Below, piece by piece: positions 1-5,293 of a stretch of 5,293 bases of DNA; position 1 is the stretch's first letter, and every line of letters begins with the position of its first letter. Under the pieces are notes generated by a model, which searched no databases, was not told the origin of the DNA, and saw only the letters and a list, made by a program, of their open reading frames with translations. The stretch spans positions 1 through 5,293 of the forward strand of contig JAICHC010000254.1 in NCBI GenBank assembly GCA_025922795.1, in the 5' to 3' direction. A program made the translations under genes and the position numbers. This DNA comes from Candidatus Binatia bacterium (GTDB taxonomy: Bacteria; Desulfobacterota_B; Binatia; UBA9968).

Positions 1-501
1 GCCGCCGATCTCGACGCTCTGTCCGCGAGAAAGCAAGACGCTTCCGCCGCGTGCGAATGTCGAAACGGCAAGCACGACCGCGCCGGCGTTGTTATTGACA
101 ACGTATGCGTCTTCTGCGCCAGTCAACTCGGTCAGTAAGGCAGAAAGGGGCCGTTGTCGATCGCCGCGTTTGCCGGTTTCCAAATCGACCTCCAGCGACG
201 AATGCGAACGGGTGATGCTCTCGACGGCGAGGGCAGCGGCTTCGGGCAGTCGTGACCGGCCGAGGCCGGTGTTCATTATCGTGCCGCTGCAGTTGATCGC
301 CGGGCGGTGTTCCGTTTCGGACGCGCGACTTGCGAGTTCAATCGCACGTTCGACGATATCTTTGGCGACTTCGCCGTTGCGCGCCTCAGCGACCGCCTGG
401 CGCGCGCCGGCGACCGCGGCACGATGAGAAAAATTCTCGAAGCGCGGGTCGGATATGAGGCTGTCTATGCTGGGCAATCGCCGGTTGTCGCTTGCTGCCA
501 C
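1..501 (-). CDS. selA: L-seryl-tRNA(Sec) selenium transferase, N-terminal part (runs off the left edge)
   Basis: SelA is a cytoplasmic PLP enzyme that converts seryl-tRNA(Sec) to selenocysteinyl-tRNA(Sec) using selenophosphate. Reading the minus strand leftwards from 501 gives 167 uninterrupted codons to the window edge. The order of family motifs is clear: the N-terminal RLPSIDSLISDPRF helix (about residues 7-20), a helical segment, AINCSGTIMNTGLGRSRLPE (about 68-87; usual form INATGTILHTNLGR), SLEVDLETGKRGDR (about 103-116), ELTGAEDAYVVNNNAGAV (about 125-142), and SRGQSVEIGG at the edge. The PLP lysine and C-terminal half lie outside. The start is GTG at 501-499: an in-frame TAG lies four codons upstream and no ATG comes between. 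A purine stretch (AGGGG) sits almost against the GTG, which is unusually close for a ribosome site, so a TTG eight codons downstream is a less likely alternative. The gene diverges from the + strand operon starting at 577. Confidence 0.94.
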   Translation of the reverse strand, partial: MAASDNRRLPSIDSLISDPRFENFSHRAAVAGARQAVAEARNGEVAKDIVERAIELASRASETEHRPAINCSGTIMNTGLGRSRLPEAAALAVESITRSHSSLEVDLETGKRGDRQRPLSALLTELTGAEDAYVVNNNAGAVVLAVSTFARGGSVLLSRGQSVEIGG

Positions 502-576
502 GCCCCTATTCTATCTGCACGATGAGTTGTAATGACCTTCCGGGGGGTCGAAGCGTCTATACTTAGGAGACAAGAC
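502..576. promoter_or_regulatory. Divergent intergenic region between selA and the + strand operon
   Basis: These 75 bases separate the starts of selA (leftward) and the TatA-like gene (rightward), so at least one promoter for each direction is expected in or near them. The best sigma-70-like -10 match on the + strand is TATACT at 558-563. No convincing -35 hexamer lies 16-18 bases before it, and a start about 7 bases after it would remove the ribosome site at 565-569. On the minus strand, TATAGA (561 down to 556) is a possible -10 for selA, also without a clear -35. I see no strong operator palindrome. The regulatory role follows from gene layout; the exact promoters are not resolved. Confidence 0.4.
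565..569 (+). promoter_or_regulatory. Ribosome binding site that fixes the TatA-like start
   Basis: AGGAG lies 7 bases before the ATG at 577, a textbook Shine-Dalgarno arrangement. It favours ATG 577 over the in-frame ATG at 532 (which would add 15 residues unlike TatA) and over ATG 607, which has no ribosome site before it. Confidence 0.75.
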
Positions 577-789
577 ATGAACCTTCCGCCCGCCTTCTTG
601 CAAATGAACGAGATCATGTGGATCGCGCTCATCATCCTCGTGTTGTTCGGGGGATCCCGGATTCCCGCGCTTATGCGGTCGATCGGGCGTGGCGCCGGTG
701 AGCTCCAAAAGGGCATCGAGGAAGGCAAACACATGATGGGCAAGACCATTGCCGAACCGGACGGCGAGAAAGAACCCAAGTCTGAGTAG
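577..789 (+). CDS. Small TatA/TatB-like membrane protein (70 aa)
   Basis: TatA/B proteins are small inner-membrane parts of the twin-arginine translocase that exports folded proteins. The translation has a short N-terminal extension (about residues 1-12), one hydrophobic membrane segment (about 13-25, WIALIILVLFGG), then the family hinge and amphipathic helix: FG followed by a Pro and the R-S-I-G-R-G pattern with EL and KG (about 24-50), and a charged hydrophilic tail. The usual pattern is LFG...P.L...G....EF..G, so the match is good although Phe after Glu is replaced by Leu. The length suits TatA better than the longer TatB. The AGGAG site at 565-569 sets the start. It is the first gene of a tight operon with an ABC transporter and M48 peptidase, and no TatC is present here, so it may be a dedicated paralogue rather than the housekeeping TatA. 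A similar membrane helix of unrelated function cannot be excluded. Confidence 0.78.
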   Translation: MNLPPAFLQMNEIMWIALIILVLFGGSRIPALMRSIGRGAGELQKGIEEGKHMMGKTIAEPDGEKEPKSE

Positions 790-791
790 TC

Positions 792-1583
792 TTGCAGCTC
801 TTCGCATGGCAGGGGTTTTCTGTCGCACTTCCGGACGATTGGCGTCCGGCGTCTCTGACAGGCACGCGCAAGCAAGGCTATGTTCGGCTAGAAGCCGGTA
901 GCCATGATTTGTTACAGATTCGATGGGAAACCTGTAAACAACCTCCTCTAGATATCGAGGCACGGGCGCGCGGTTATGTGAGCCGCCTCGAGGAAGTAGC
1001 CAAGAAGAAAAACGACCCGGTCACGTCGTCGAAGGTTGTCGTTTCGGATGTCGGCGCAGACTTCAAGTGGCGAGGGAGCGTTAAAGGAGTGGGCCGGCTT
1101 TTCTACGAATCGGATTCGAAGAGGGTGTTCATCATCGAGCGGTCCGGCAAGCGAAACGACTCGCTTGCGGCGGAGACGGGACGATTGCTCGATACTTTTG
1201 CCCCGACGGCGGCTTGGTGCGTTTTCGGCTTTGAAGTGCAGCCGCCGAAAGATTTGGAGTTAGAAAAGTTTAAGTTTTTGACGGGAAGAATCACACTTCA
1301 TCTGAAGGGCAAGGACCTCGAACTGATGGCCGAGCGGTGGGGGCTCGCCGATTCGATTCTTTCAAAGCATTCGCTGGAGGACTGGGCTAAGGCCGTGTGT
1401 GACGCTGGGGAGGTGTGTGCCGATCCTGTAGGGCTGCGGCTGGCCCCCCGGGCTCCGTTGCCCAAGCGGACGTTAGGGTTTAAGGCCGAGGCTTTGGTTC
1501 GCCATGACCCTAAGCTCAATCGACTACTCGTTCTACGCGCCGTGCACAAGGGCCGACCGCCGGAGTGGGGCTGGCTGGGATGA
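792..1583 (+). CDS. Unrecognised soluble protein with apparent internal duplication (263 aa)
   Basis: I cannot assign a function. There is no signal peptide and no membrane segment, so it is probably cytoplasmic. The start is TTG at 792, two bases after the preceding TAG; an in-frame TGA at 783-785 excludes an earlier start, and the first residues (FAWQGFSVALPDDW) already look like a folded domain. The N-terminal half (about 6-137) and the C-terminal half (about 146-256) seem to be diverged copies. GFSVALPDDW with LTG, RLEAGSHDL and RW (9-45) pairs with GFEVQPPKDL with LTG, LKGKDLEL and ERW (146-183). LFYESDSKRVFIIERSGK (103-120) pairs with LVRHDPKLNRLLVLRAVHKG (235-254). Four cysteines are present (48, 143, 203, 209) with no clear metal-binding spacing. 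Its stop overlaps the next start (ATGA at 1580-1583), which suggests stoichiometric production with the PqqD-like protein. The reading frame is well supported by both tight junctions. Confidence 0.8.
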   Translation: MQLFAWQGFSVALPDDWRPASLTGTRKQGYVRLEAGSHDLLQIRWETCKQPPLDIEARARGYVSRLEEVAKKKNDPVTSSKVVVSDVGADFKWRGSVKGVGRLFYESDSKRVFIIERSGKRNDSLAAETGRLLDTFAPTAAWCVFGFEVQPPKDLELEKFKFLTGRITLHLKGKDLELMAERWGLADSILSKHSLEDWAKAVCDAGEVCADPVGLRLAPRAPLPKRTLGFKAEALVRHDPKLNRLLVLRAVHKGRPPEWGWLG

Positions 1584-1948
1584 GGTTGTTCGGGCGCCGC
1601 GCGCAGCCGAGCCGGGAGGACATTCGGAGGGCCGTTCCACGGCATATTTCGCATGTCGAGGTACAGGCACTCGGCGAAACGACCTTGCTGCGGGTTCCGC
1701 TCAAGGAGCGGGCCGGCACAATGGGCTGGATTGCCAGGAAATCCAACTCCCCTTCTCACCACGAAATCGAATTGGATGAGATCGGCGCTTTTGTTTGGAG
1801 CTTGTGCGATGGAAAGCGGAGCGTTGCAGGAATCGCGGCGGCGCTGTCGAAGCATTACAAGATCACCATGCACGAGGCGGAGGCGTCGCTCTTGGATTTC
1901 CTGGACAGCCTTCGACGCCGCGGGTGCTTAAGGTTAGAACGCAAATGA
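1580..1948 (+). CDS. PqqD-like small protein (122 aa)
   Basis: PqqD domains are small winged-helix peptide-binding modules. In PQQ synthesis PqqD holds the precursor peptide PqqA for the radical SAM enzyme PqqE, and related RiPP recognition elements occur in many peptide-modifying systems. Here the C-terminal half (about residues 64-119) has the family pattern: LDEIGAFVWSLCDGKRSV, then IAAALSKHYKIT, then a helix ending DFLDSLRRRGCLRL. The N-terminal 60 residues include an Arg-rich start and a segment (about 20-43) with alternating hydrophobic residues that probably forms strands. The start chosen is ATG 1580, overlapping the previous stop (ATGA) with GGAG at 1562-1565 upstream; GTG 1565 is a less likely alternative. 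It lies directly before an ABC permease, overlapping it by 4 bases, and no radical SAM gene accompanies it in the operon. Classical PQQ synthesis is therefore unlikely, and a substrate-presenting or assembly role with the transporter is my inference. Confidence 0.82.
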   Translation: MRLFGRRAQPSREDIRRAVPRHISHVEVQALGETTLLRVPLKERAGTMGWIARKSNSPSHHEIELDEIGAFVWSLCDGKRSVAGIAAALSKHYKITMHEAEASLLDFLDSLRRRGCLRLERK

Positions 1949-2547
1949 CTTCAATCCGCGCCCAACACGACCCGCCGCTTAGGGTTGCTTTTTCACAAGC
2001 CGTGAAAAGTATTCGGTTGCGGCTGTTGCGGCAGGGAGCGTCGGCGATGGGTGTACTTTTGGGTATTGCTTTCTACGCAAGCGTGCGCACGAGTCAGGTG
2101 CTATCTCCGGCAAGTCCTGCCGATCCATCGTCTGTAGAAGCCGCGCAACGCTTGCAGTGGCTGGCGATTTTGTCGTTGGTTATGTGCTTGGTTGGGATTA
2201 CCAATTCGATGCTGATGAGTGTTACCGAGCGGTACAAGGAAATCGGGACGCTGAAATGTCTTGGTGCAAGCGATCGTTTTATTGTTAAAGTGTTTTTTAT
2301 CGAAGCGCTTATGATCGGACTGTTTGCTTCGGTTATCGGCGCGGTGTTGGGCGTGTTGATCGTGGTCGTTATGCGTTTGATTACGGATGGAACAGGCGGG
2401 TTTGTCGTCGGATTCGGAGTTAGCGCAGCTTGGATAATTTTAGCAGCGGCGGCGATTGGAGTAGCTATTTCCGGCATTGCAGCGGTATTACCGGCGGTGC
2501 AGGCCGCGAAGATGCCGGCCGCCGCTGCGCTGAGGGTGGAGATCTAA
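1945..2547 (+). CDS. Minimal FtsX/MacB-type ABC transporter permease (200 aa)
   Basis: This is an inner-membrane subunit of the type VII (MacB/LolCDE/FtsX) ABC family, which couples ATP hydrolysis to movements across the membrane. It has four likely membrane segments: about 31-48, 70-92, 113-143 (with re-entry) and 160-184. Between segments 2 and 3 is the hallmark cytoplasmic stretch TERYKEIGTLKCLGAS (94-109), and the C-terminus ends with the usual P-A-x-A-L-R-V-E pattern. What is odd is the region between segments 1 and 2: only about 20 residues, where MacB- or LolC-type permeases carry a large periplasmic domain, so the protein is about half the usual length. Both ends look intact, so this looks like a designed minimal form rather than a broken gene. 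The start is ATG 1945, overlapping the preceding stop (ATGA); an in-frame ATG at 1795 would lie inside the PqqD-like gene. The next gene, its ATPase, begins directly after the TAA. Confidence 0.9.
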   Translation: MTSIRAQHDPPLRVAFSQAVKSIRLRLLRQGASAMGVLLGIAFYASVRTSQVLSPASPADPSSVEAAQRLQWLAILSLVMCLVGITNSMLMSVTERYKEIGTLKCLGASDRFIVKVFFIEALMIGLFASVIGAVLGVLIVVVMRLITDGTGGFVVGFGVSAAWIILAAAAIGVAISGIAAVLPAVQAAKMPAAAALRVEI

Positions 2548-3309
2548 ATGGCGCTCAGTCCTCTTGCCGATCATGAGTTGGTAGTGCGTACCAGGGACGT
2601 GGTTAAAGAGTACAGACTCGGCGATCACTCGGTGTTTGCGCTGAACGGCGTTTCACTGGACATTATGCGCGGTGAATACATTTCGATTATGGGGCCCAGC
2701 GGCTCGGGGAAGAGCACGTTCTTCAACATGATCGGCGGACTGGATAAACCGGATCGAGGCAGCGTGTTTATCAACGAAGTCGATATCGCGCAGTTATCGC
2801 CTCCCGAACTCGCGTATTTACGATGTCATACAATCGGTTATATTTTTCAGACGTTCAATTTGATTAATGTGCGCACGGCGCTCGAGAATGTAACACTTCC
2901 GATGCTGTTTGCAGGGCTTAGCGGCGACGACGCCGACGAACGCGGCATGGAATTGCTCGACTTGGTGGGACTTGCGGACCGCTATCACCACAGGCCGACC
3001 GAGCTATCAGGTGGACAACAGCAGAGGGTTGCGATTGCTCGTTCGTTGGCGAATAATCCGTCGATCGTGCTGGCCGACGAGCCGACCGGGAATCTCGACC
3101 TTAAGACCGGCAAGGAAATCATCGACCTGCTTAAGACGTTGAACAAGGATCGCAACGTCACGATTATTTCCGCGACTCACGACTTGAAGATGCTCGATGT
3201 CAGTGATCGAATTGTTTATATTCGGGATGGCATCGTCGCAAAGATTGACACGCGAGCCGAATTGAAGCTAAGCGTGGGCAGTACGGGAGCAATAGAAGAA
3301 ACGGAGTGA
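2548..3309 (+). CDS. ABC transporter ATP-binding protein, LolD/MacB type (253 aa)
   Basis: This cytoplasmic ATPase would power the permease encoded just upstream. All catalytic motifs are intact: Walker A GPSGSGKST (49-57), Q-loop Gln101 in IFQTFNL, signature LSGGQQQRVAIARSLA (153-168), Walker B IVLADE (173-178), D-loop GNLD (181-184) and switch His211 in SATHD. The segments GEYISIMGPSGSGKSTFFNMIGGLDKPD and GYIFQTFNLI, and the overall length, are typical of the LolD/MacB/FtsE-type group rather than of importers. The C-terminal 20 or so residues extend slightly beyond the usual domain. GGAG at 2538-2541 lies 6 bases before ATG 2548, which directly abuts the permease TAA. The stop overlaps the GTG start of the M48 gene (GTGA, 3306-3309). 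The substrate cannot be read from the sequence; with such a small permease, classical lipoprotein release seems less likely. Confidence 0.96.
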   Translation: MALSPLADHELVVRTRDVVKEYRLGDHSVFALNGVSLDIMRGEYISIMGPSGSGKSTFFNMIGGLDKPDRGSVFINEVDIAQLSPPELAYLRCHTIGYIFQTFNLINVRTALENVTLPMLFAGLSGDDADERGMELLDLVGLADRYHHRPTELSGGQQQRVAIARSLANNPSIVLADEPTGNLDLKTGKEIIDLLKTLNKDRNVTIISATHDLKMLDVSDRIVYIRDGIVAKIDTRAELKLSVGSTGAIEETE

Positions 3310-5117
3310 CGAATCAAGAGTATTCGCGCCTTGTGGATGAGTCCGCTGCCTTATGGCGTAAATCACCATCGCTCTACGAGCGCAGTCTGGGTCGGTTTGC
3401 ACTCCTCGGGATCGTTATGCTTGTTGTGGCGTTTTTTGCCGCAATCTGGCTAATCCTCATCTTGCATGTTTGGTCTATTGTTGTCGGTTGCATCATTTTG
3501 TATTCGATTGGCCGTGGCGTGTTTTTTAGGCCGGAACCGGTGAATGGCATCAAGTTAGAGCGCGAAACTGCGCCGGCGCTGTTTGATGACGTGGATGAGA
3601 TCGCGCGTGTGCTTGGGGCGCGGAAGTGTGACGGCATATTCGTGGACTTTGACTTCAACGCATATGCCGTGCAATTCCACAGGTGGGGGATTGTCGGTCC
3701 TATTAGGAACTACGTGTTAATCGGGATGCCTCTGATGGATGCGATGAGTAGGGAGCACATCCGGAGTACCCTCGCCCATGAAGTCGGCCATTTGTTACTA
3801 AAGCACGGCGCAAGGGCGCGCAGGTGGTACGCGATGATGGAGATTTACGAGTCGATAAGACACAATGTCCCGGGAATCGTTTGGTATCTCTTTGGACCTT
3901 TCGCTAATTGGTATTTGCCAAGGTTTTATGCTCGTCTTCAACCAGTGAGCCTTCGAGACGAGTTCGAAGCGGATGCCCGCGAGGCTCGGGTTACGTCGCC
4001 TGAGATCGCCGGTCAGGCACTGTGCCTTTTGAGCATCGGTTCGACCAGGTATTCCCGCGCGATCCGCGGCTACTGCCAAAGCGCGGTCATACAAGAGGCG
4101 CATGACCCTAGTGCCCTAGCGGCAGCAGTTTACGAATCGCTTCGCTCGTGGACAAGAGCGGACGCTGAGAAAGCCTTGACGCAGTCGCTACGTGCGGCGA
4201 CAGATATCGAGGGGAGTCATCCGGCTCTTTCCGAGCGACTCGCGGCACTTGGCGCTGAGCCGTCGGCTCCGGATCCGGTACCCACCTGCGCATCGGACGA
4301 ATACTTCGGCAAGACTCGCGAAGAATTCGCTGCCCTTGCGGCGCATCACTTTATGGAGAACTCGTCTGATTATCATGAAATGGTGGAAACGACGCGGAAA
4401 GCGAAGGAACTGAAAGAGAAAATGTCGGAGCGAATAGCCAACGGCGAAGCGACTCACGACGAAGCCGTCGATTATATCGACGCCGTCGGCGTTGCCGACG
4501 GTACAACGACGGTGAAGCCGCTCATCGATGCATATGTGCGGCGGTTTCCGTCGTCCGCTAAACTCCACTATTTTCGGGGTATGGCGAGCCTTCACGACTA
4601 TAACGACGACGGTATCGACGATTTGATCAAAGCGTCGGAGTTGGAGCCCGAAATCGCTATGAGCGTCACAGAAACCATCTATCAATATCTACTGTTGCTG
4701 GGCCGCACGGAGGAGGCATTTGAGTTTCGAAGACGGCGCGACGCGCTGAGTGACGACGTTCGCGATGTTTTCGACAGACGATTGAAGGTTCCAAAGGATC
4801 AGGCGTACGAGACGGCAGATTTTAGTGAAAATGAGCTACAAGTCATTCGCGAAGTGCTTACACAAATCAAGGCAATTGGCAGGGCATACCTGGCACGGCG
4901 GGTGGTTTCACGCTCGCCGCTCACTCTTTACGACCTTGTTTTATTTCCACGAAAATTTCGCATGATCGCAGATGGCAAAACTCTCACGAATTCGATTGAA
5001 GCGCGACTGGCGGGTCTTGACAGAACTATCAATGTGCACTTCGGCCCCTGGCTTGCGAAAGATTTGGTCAGGCGGATAAAATCCGTACCTGATTCGGAGG
5101 TTTACTTCCGACCCTAA
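3306..5117 (+). CDS. Membrane-anchored M48-type zinc metallopeptidase with TPR-like C-terminal region (603 aa)
   Basis: M48 peptidases (HtpX/Ste24/BepA group) are zinc enzymes that often cleave membrane or misfolded proteins. The N-terminus has a cytoplasmic-looking start (1-30), then two closely spaced hydrophobic segments (about 31-53 and 55-68). The protease core follows: STLAHEVGHLLLKH contains the HExxH zinc motif (His158, Glu159, His162), and DEFEADA (218-224) holds the ExxAD motif whose Glu219 is the likely third zinc ligand. A GSHPALSERLAALG stretch (303-316) matches the HP...R conserved end of M48 domains. Another hydrophobic patch lies at about 189-206. Beyond 340 is a charged helical region (about 335-400), then a TPR-like part (about 405-480), then an unrecognised C-terminal 120 residues. 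This is roughly twice the length of HtpX. The start is GTG 3306, overlapping the ATPase stop by 4 bases with only a weak purine-rich site upstream (3294-3301). No key residue is missing, so it is probably active. Confidence 0.93.
   Translation: MTNQEYSRLVDESAALWRKSPSLYERSLGRFALLGIVMLVVAFFAAIWLILILHVWSIVVGCIILYSIGRGVFFRPEPVNGIKLERETAPALFDDVDEIARVLGARKCDGIFVDFDFNAYAVQFHRWGIVGPIRNYVLIGMPLMDAMSREHIRSTLAHEVGHLLLKHGARARRWYAMMEIYESIRHNVPGIVWYLFGPFANWYLPRFYARLQPVSLRDEFEADAREARVTSPEIAGQALCLLSIGSTRYSRAIRGYCQSAVIQEAHDPSALAAAVYESLRSWTRADAEKALTQSLRAATDIEGSHPALSERLAALGAEPSAPDPVPTCASDEYFGKTREEFAALAAHHFMENSSDYHEMVETTRKAKELKEKMSERIANGEATHDEAVDYIDAVGVADGTTTVKPLIDAYVRRFPSSAKLHYFRGMASLHDYNDDGIDDLIKASELEPEIAMSVTETIYQYLLLLGRTEEAFEFRRRRDALSDDVRDVFDRRLKVPKDQAYETADFSENELQVIREVLTQIKAIGRAYLARRVVSRSPLTLYDLVLFPRKFRMIADGKTLTNSIEARLAGLDRTINVHFGPWLAKDLVRRIKSVPDSEVYFRP
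4466..4501. repeat. Two adjacent perfect inverted repeats inside the M48 gene
   Basis: CGTCGAT-TAT-ATCGACG (4466-4482; 7-base arms, 3-base loop) is followed at once by CCGTCGGC-GTT-GCCGACGG (4483-4501; 8-base arms, 3-base loop). Both are perfect. They encode the VDYIDAVGVADG stretch of the peptidase. No T-run follows, so this is not a terminator. They may simply reflect GAC/GTC/GCC codon use over a near-palindromic peptide. Confidence 0.6.
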
Positions 5118-5122
5118 GATCA

Positions 5123-5293
5123 TCAGCCAGCCCCGAGTTTAACGGCATTCGGCTTCCACGAAAGCTCGGCCAGCACATTCTCATAATCGGACGGAGTCAG
5201 ATCTTCAGGGCGTTTACCCAATAGCGCGACTAATACGCCTTCCATCACATTCGTGCCGAAAGATTCTCCGCCGATATTGGGAGTGCTCGTGTA
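5123..5293 (-). CDS. C-terminal end of an unrecognised protein (runs off the right edge)
   Basis: Reading the minus strand from the window edge gives 56 codons without a stop, ending in tandem TGA TGA stops (5125-5120). The peptide begins YTSTPNIGGESFGTNVMEGV, continues through a likely helix and a charged turn (GKRPEDLTPSDY), and ends LSWKPNAVKLGAG. The Gly-rich GGESFGTNVMEG part looks like an enzyme active-site or binding loop, and the composition is protein-like, but I cannot name a family. It converges on the M48 gene with only 5 bases between the two stops and no visible terminator. It reads in the same direction as selA at the other end of the window. The frame is plausible because of this tight convergence; the function is unknown. 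Confidence 0.65.
   Translation of the reverse strand, partial: YTSTPNIGGESFGTNVMEGVLVALLGKRPEDLTPSDYENVLAELSWKPNAVKLGAG

Noticed and set aside
89..427. 112-codon + strand open frame across the left region
   Set aside because: The minus strand carries clear SelA motifs over the same bases; the + strand translation is low-complexity Ser/Arg/Ala with no family pattern.
558..563. TATACT as the operon's -10 box
   Set aside because: No matching -35 at normal spacing, and transcription from it would start at or after the AGGAG ribosome site at 565-569.
511..963. 150-codon minus-strand open frame
   Set aside because: It runs antisense to the TatA-like gene and the start of the next gene, and its translation has no recognisable motif.
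1298..1873. 191-codon minus-strand open frame
   Set aside because: It is antisense to the end of the duplicated-domain gene and the PqqD-like gene, both better supported by family patterns and overlapping start/stop junctions.
1795..1944. 50-residue N-terminal extension of the permease from ATG 1795
   Set aside because: It lies entirely inside the PqqD-like gene in another frame, and ATG 1945 in the ATGA overlap fits the operon pattern and the family N-terminus.
1580..1948. A classical PQQ biosynthesis locus
   Set aside because: No PqqA, PqqB, PqqC or PqqE is present, and the operon partners are a transporter and a protease.
4188..4685. 165-codon minus-strand open frame
   Set aside because: It is a shadow of the M48 gene, whose C-terminal frame continues unbroken to 5117.
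5120..5125. TGA at the end of the right-hand gene as a selenocysteine codon, suggested by the nearby selA
   Set aside because: It is followed directly by a second TGA and soon by TAG in the same frame, so it is an ordinary stop.

Overview
This is a bacterial window with no gene-free stretch over 300 bases. It holds a compact six-gene operon on the + strand (about 577-5117) between two partial genes on the - strand. The left-hand gene (501 down to base 1) is clearly the N-terminal part of selA, L-seryl-tRNA(Sec) selenium transferase, so the host probably makes selenocysteine. The right-hand gene (window end down to 5123) is the last 56 residues of a protein I do not recognise.

The organism is probably a Gram-negative-type bacterium. 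The composition is moderately GC-rich, and GTG and TTG starts are used beside ATG. The short FtsX-type permease (its TERYKEIGTLKCLGAS stretch) and the small W/P/GY-motif protein before the PqqD-like gene recall proteins I associate with Planctomycetota. That is an impression, not a demonstrated assignment.

Operon order: a small TatA/B-like membrane protein (577-789); an unrecognised soluble protein that looks like an internal duplication (792-1583); a small PqqD-like protein (1580-1948); a minimal FtsX/MacB-type ABC permease almost without periplasmic domain (1945-2547); a LolD/MacB-type ABC ATPase (2548-3309); and a membrane-anchored M48-type zinc metallopeptidase with a long TPR-like C-terminal region (3306-5117). 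The junctions are a 2-nt gap, a 4-nt overlap, a 4-nt overlap, direct abutment and a 4-nt overlap, so the six genes are almost certainly co-transcribed and translationally coupled. All six starts and stops lie inside the window, so the operon looks complete. It carries no radical SAM enzyme, TatC or periplasmic adaptor protein.

How they might work together (inference): the ATPase and small permease would form a mechanotransmission or export-type ABC complex in the inner membrane. The PqqD-like protein could be a peptide-binding module that presents a substrate. The M48 enzyme could cleave a membrane or membrane-proximal substrate, and the TatA-like protein could be a membrane partner. I know of no characterised pathway with this gene set, and it is the most interesting thing in the window. 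The two flanking genes point the same way, so the + strand operon may interrupt an older leftward gene pair.
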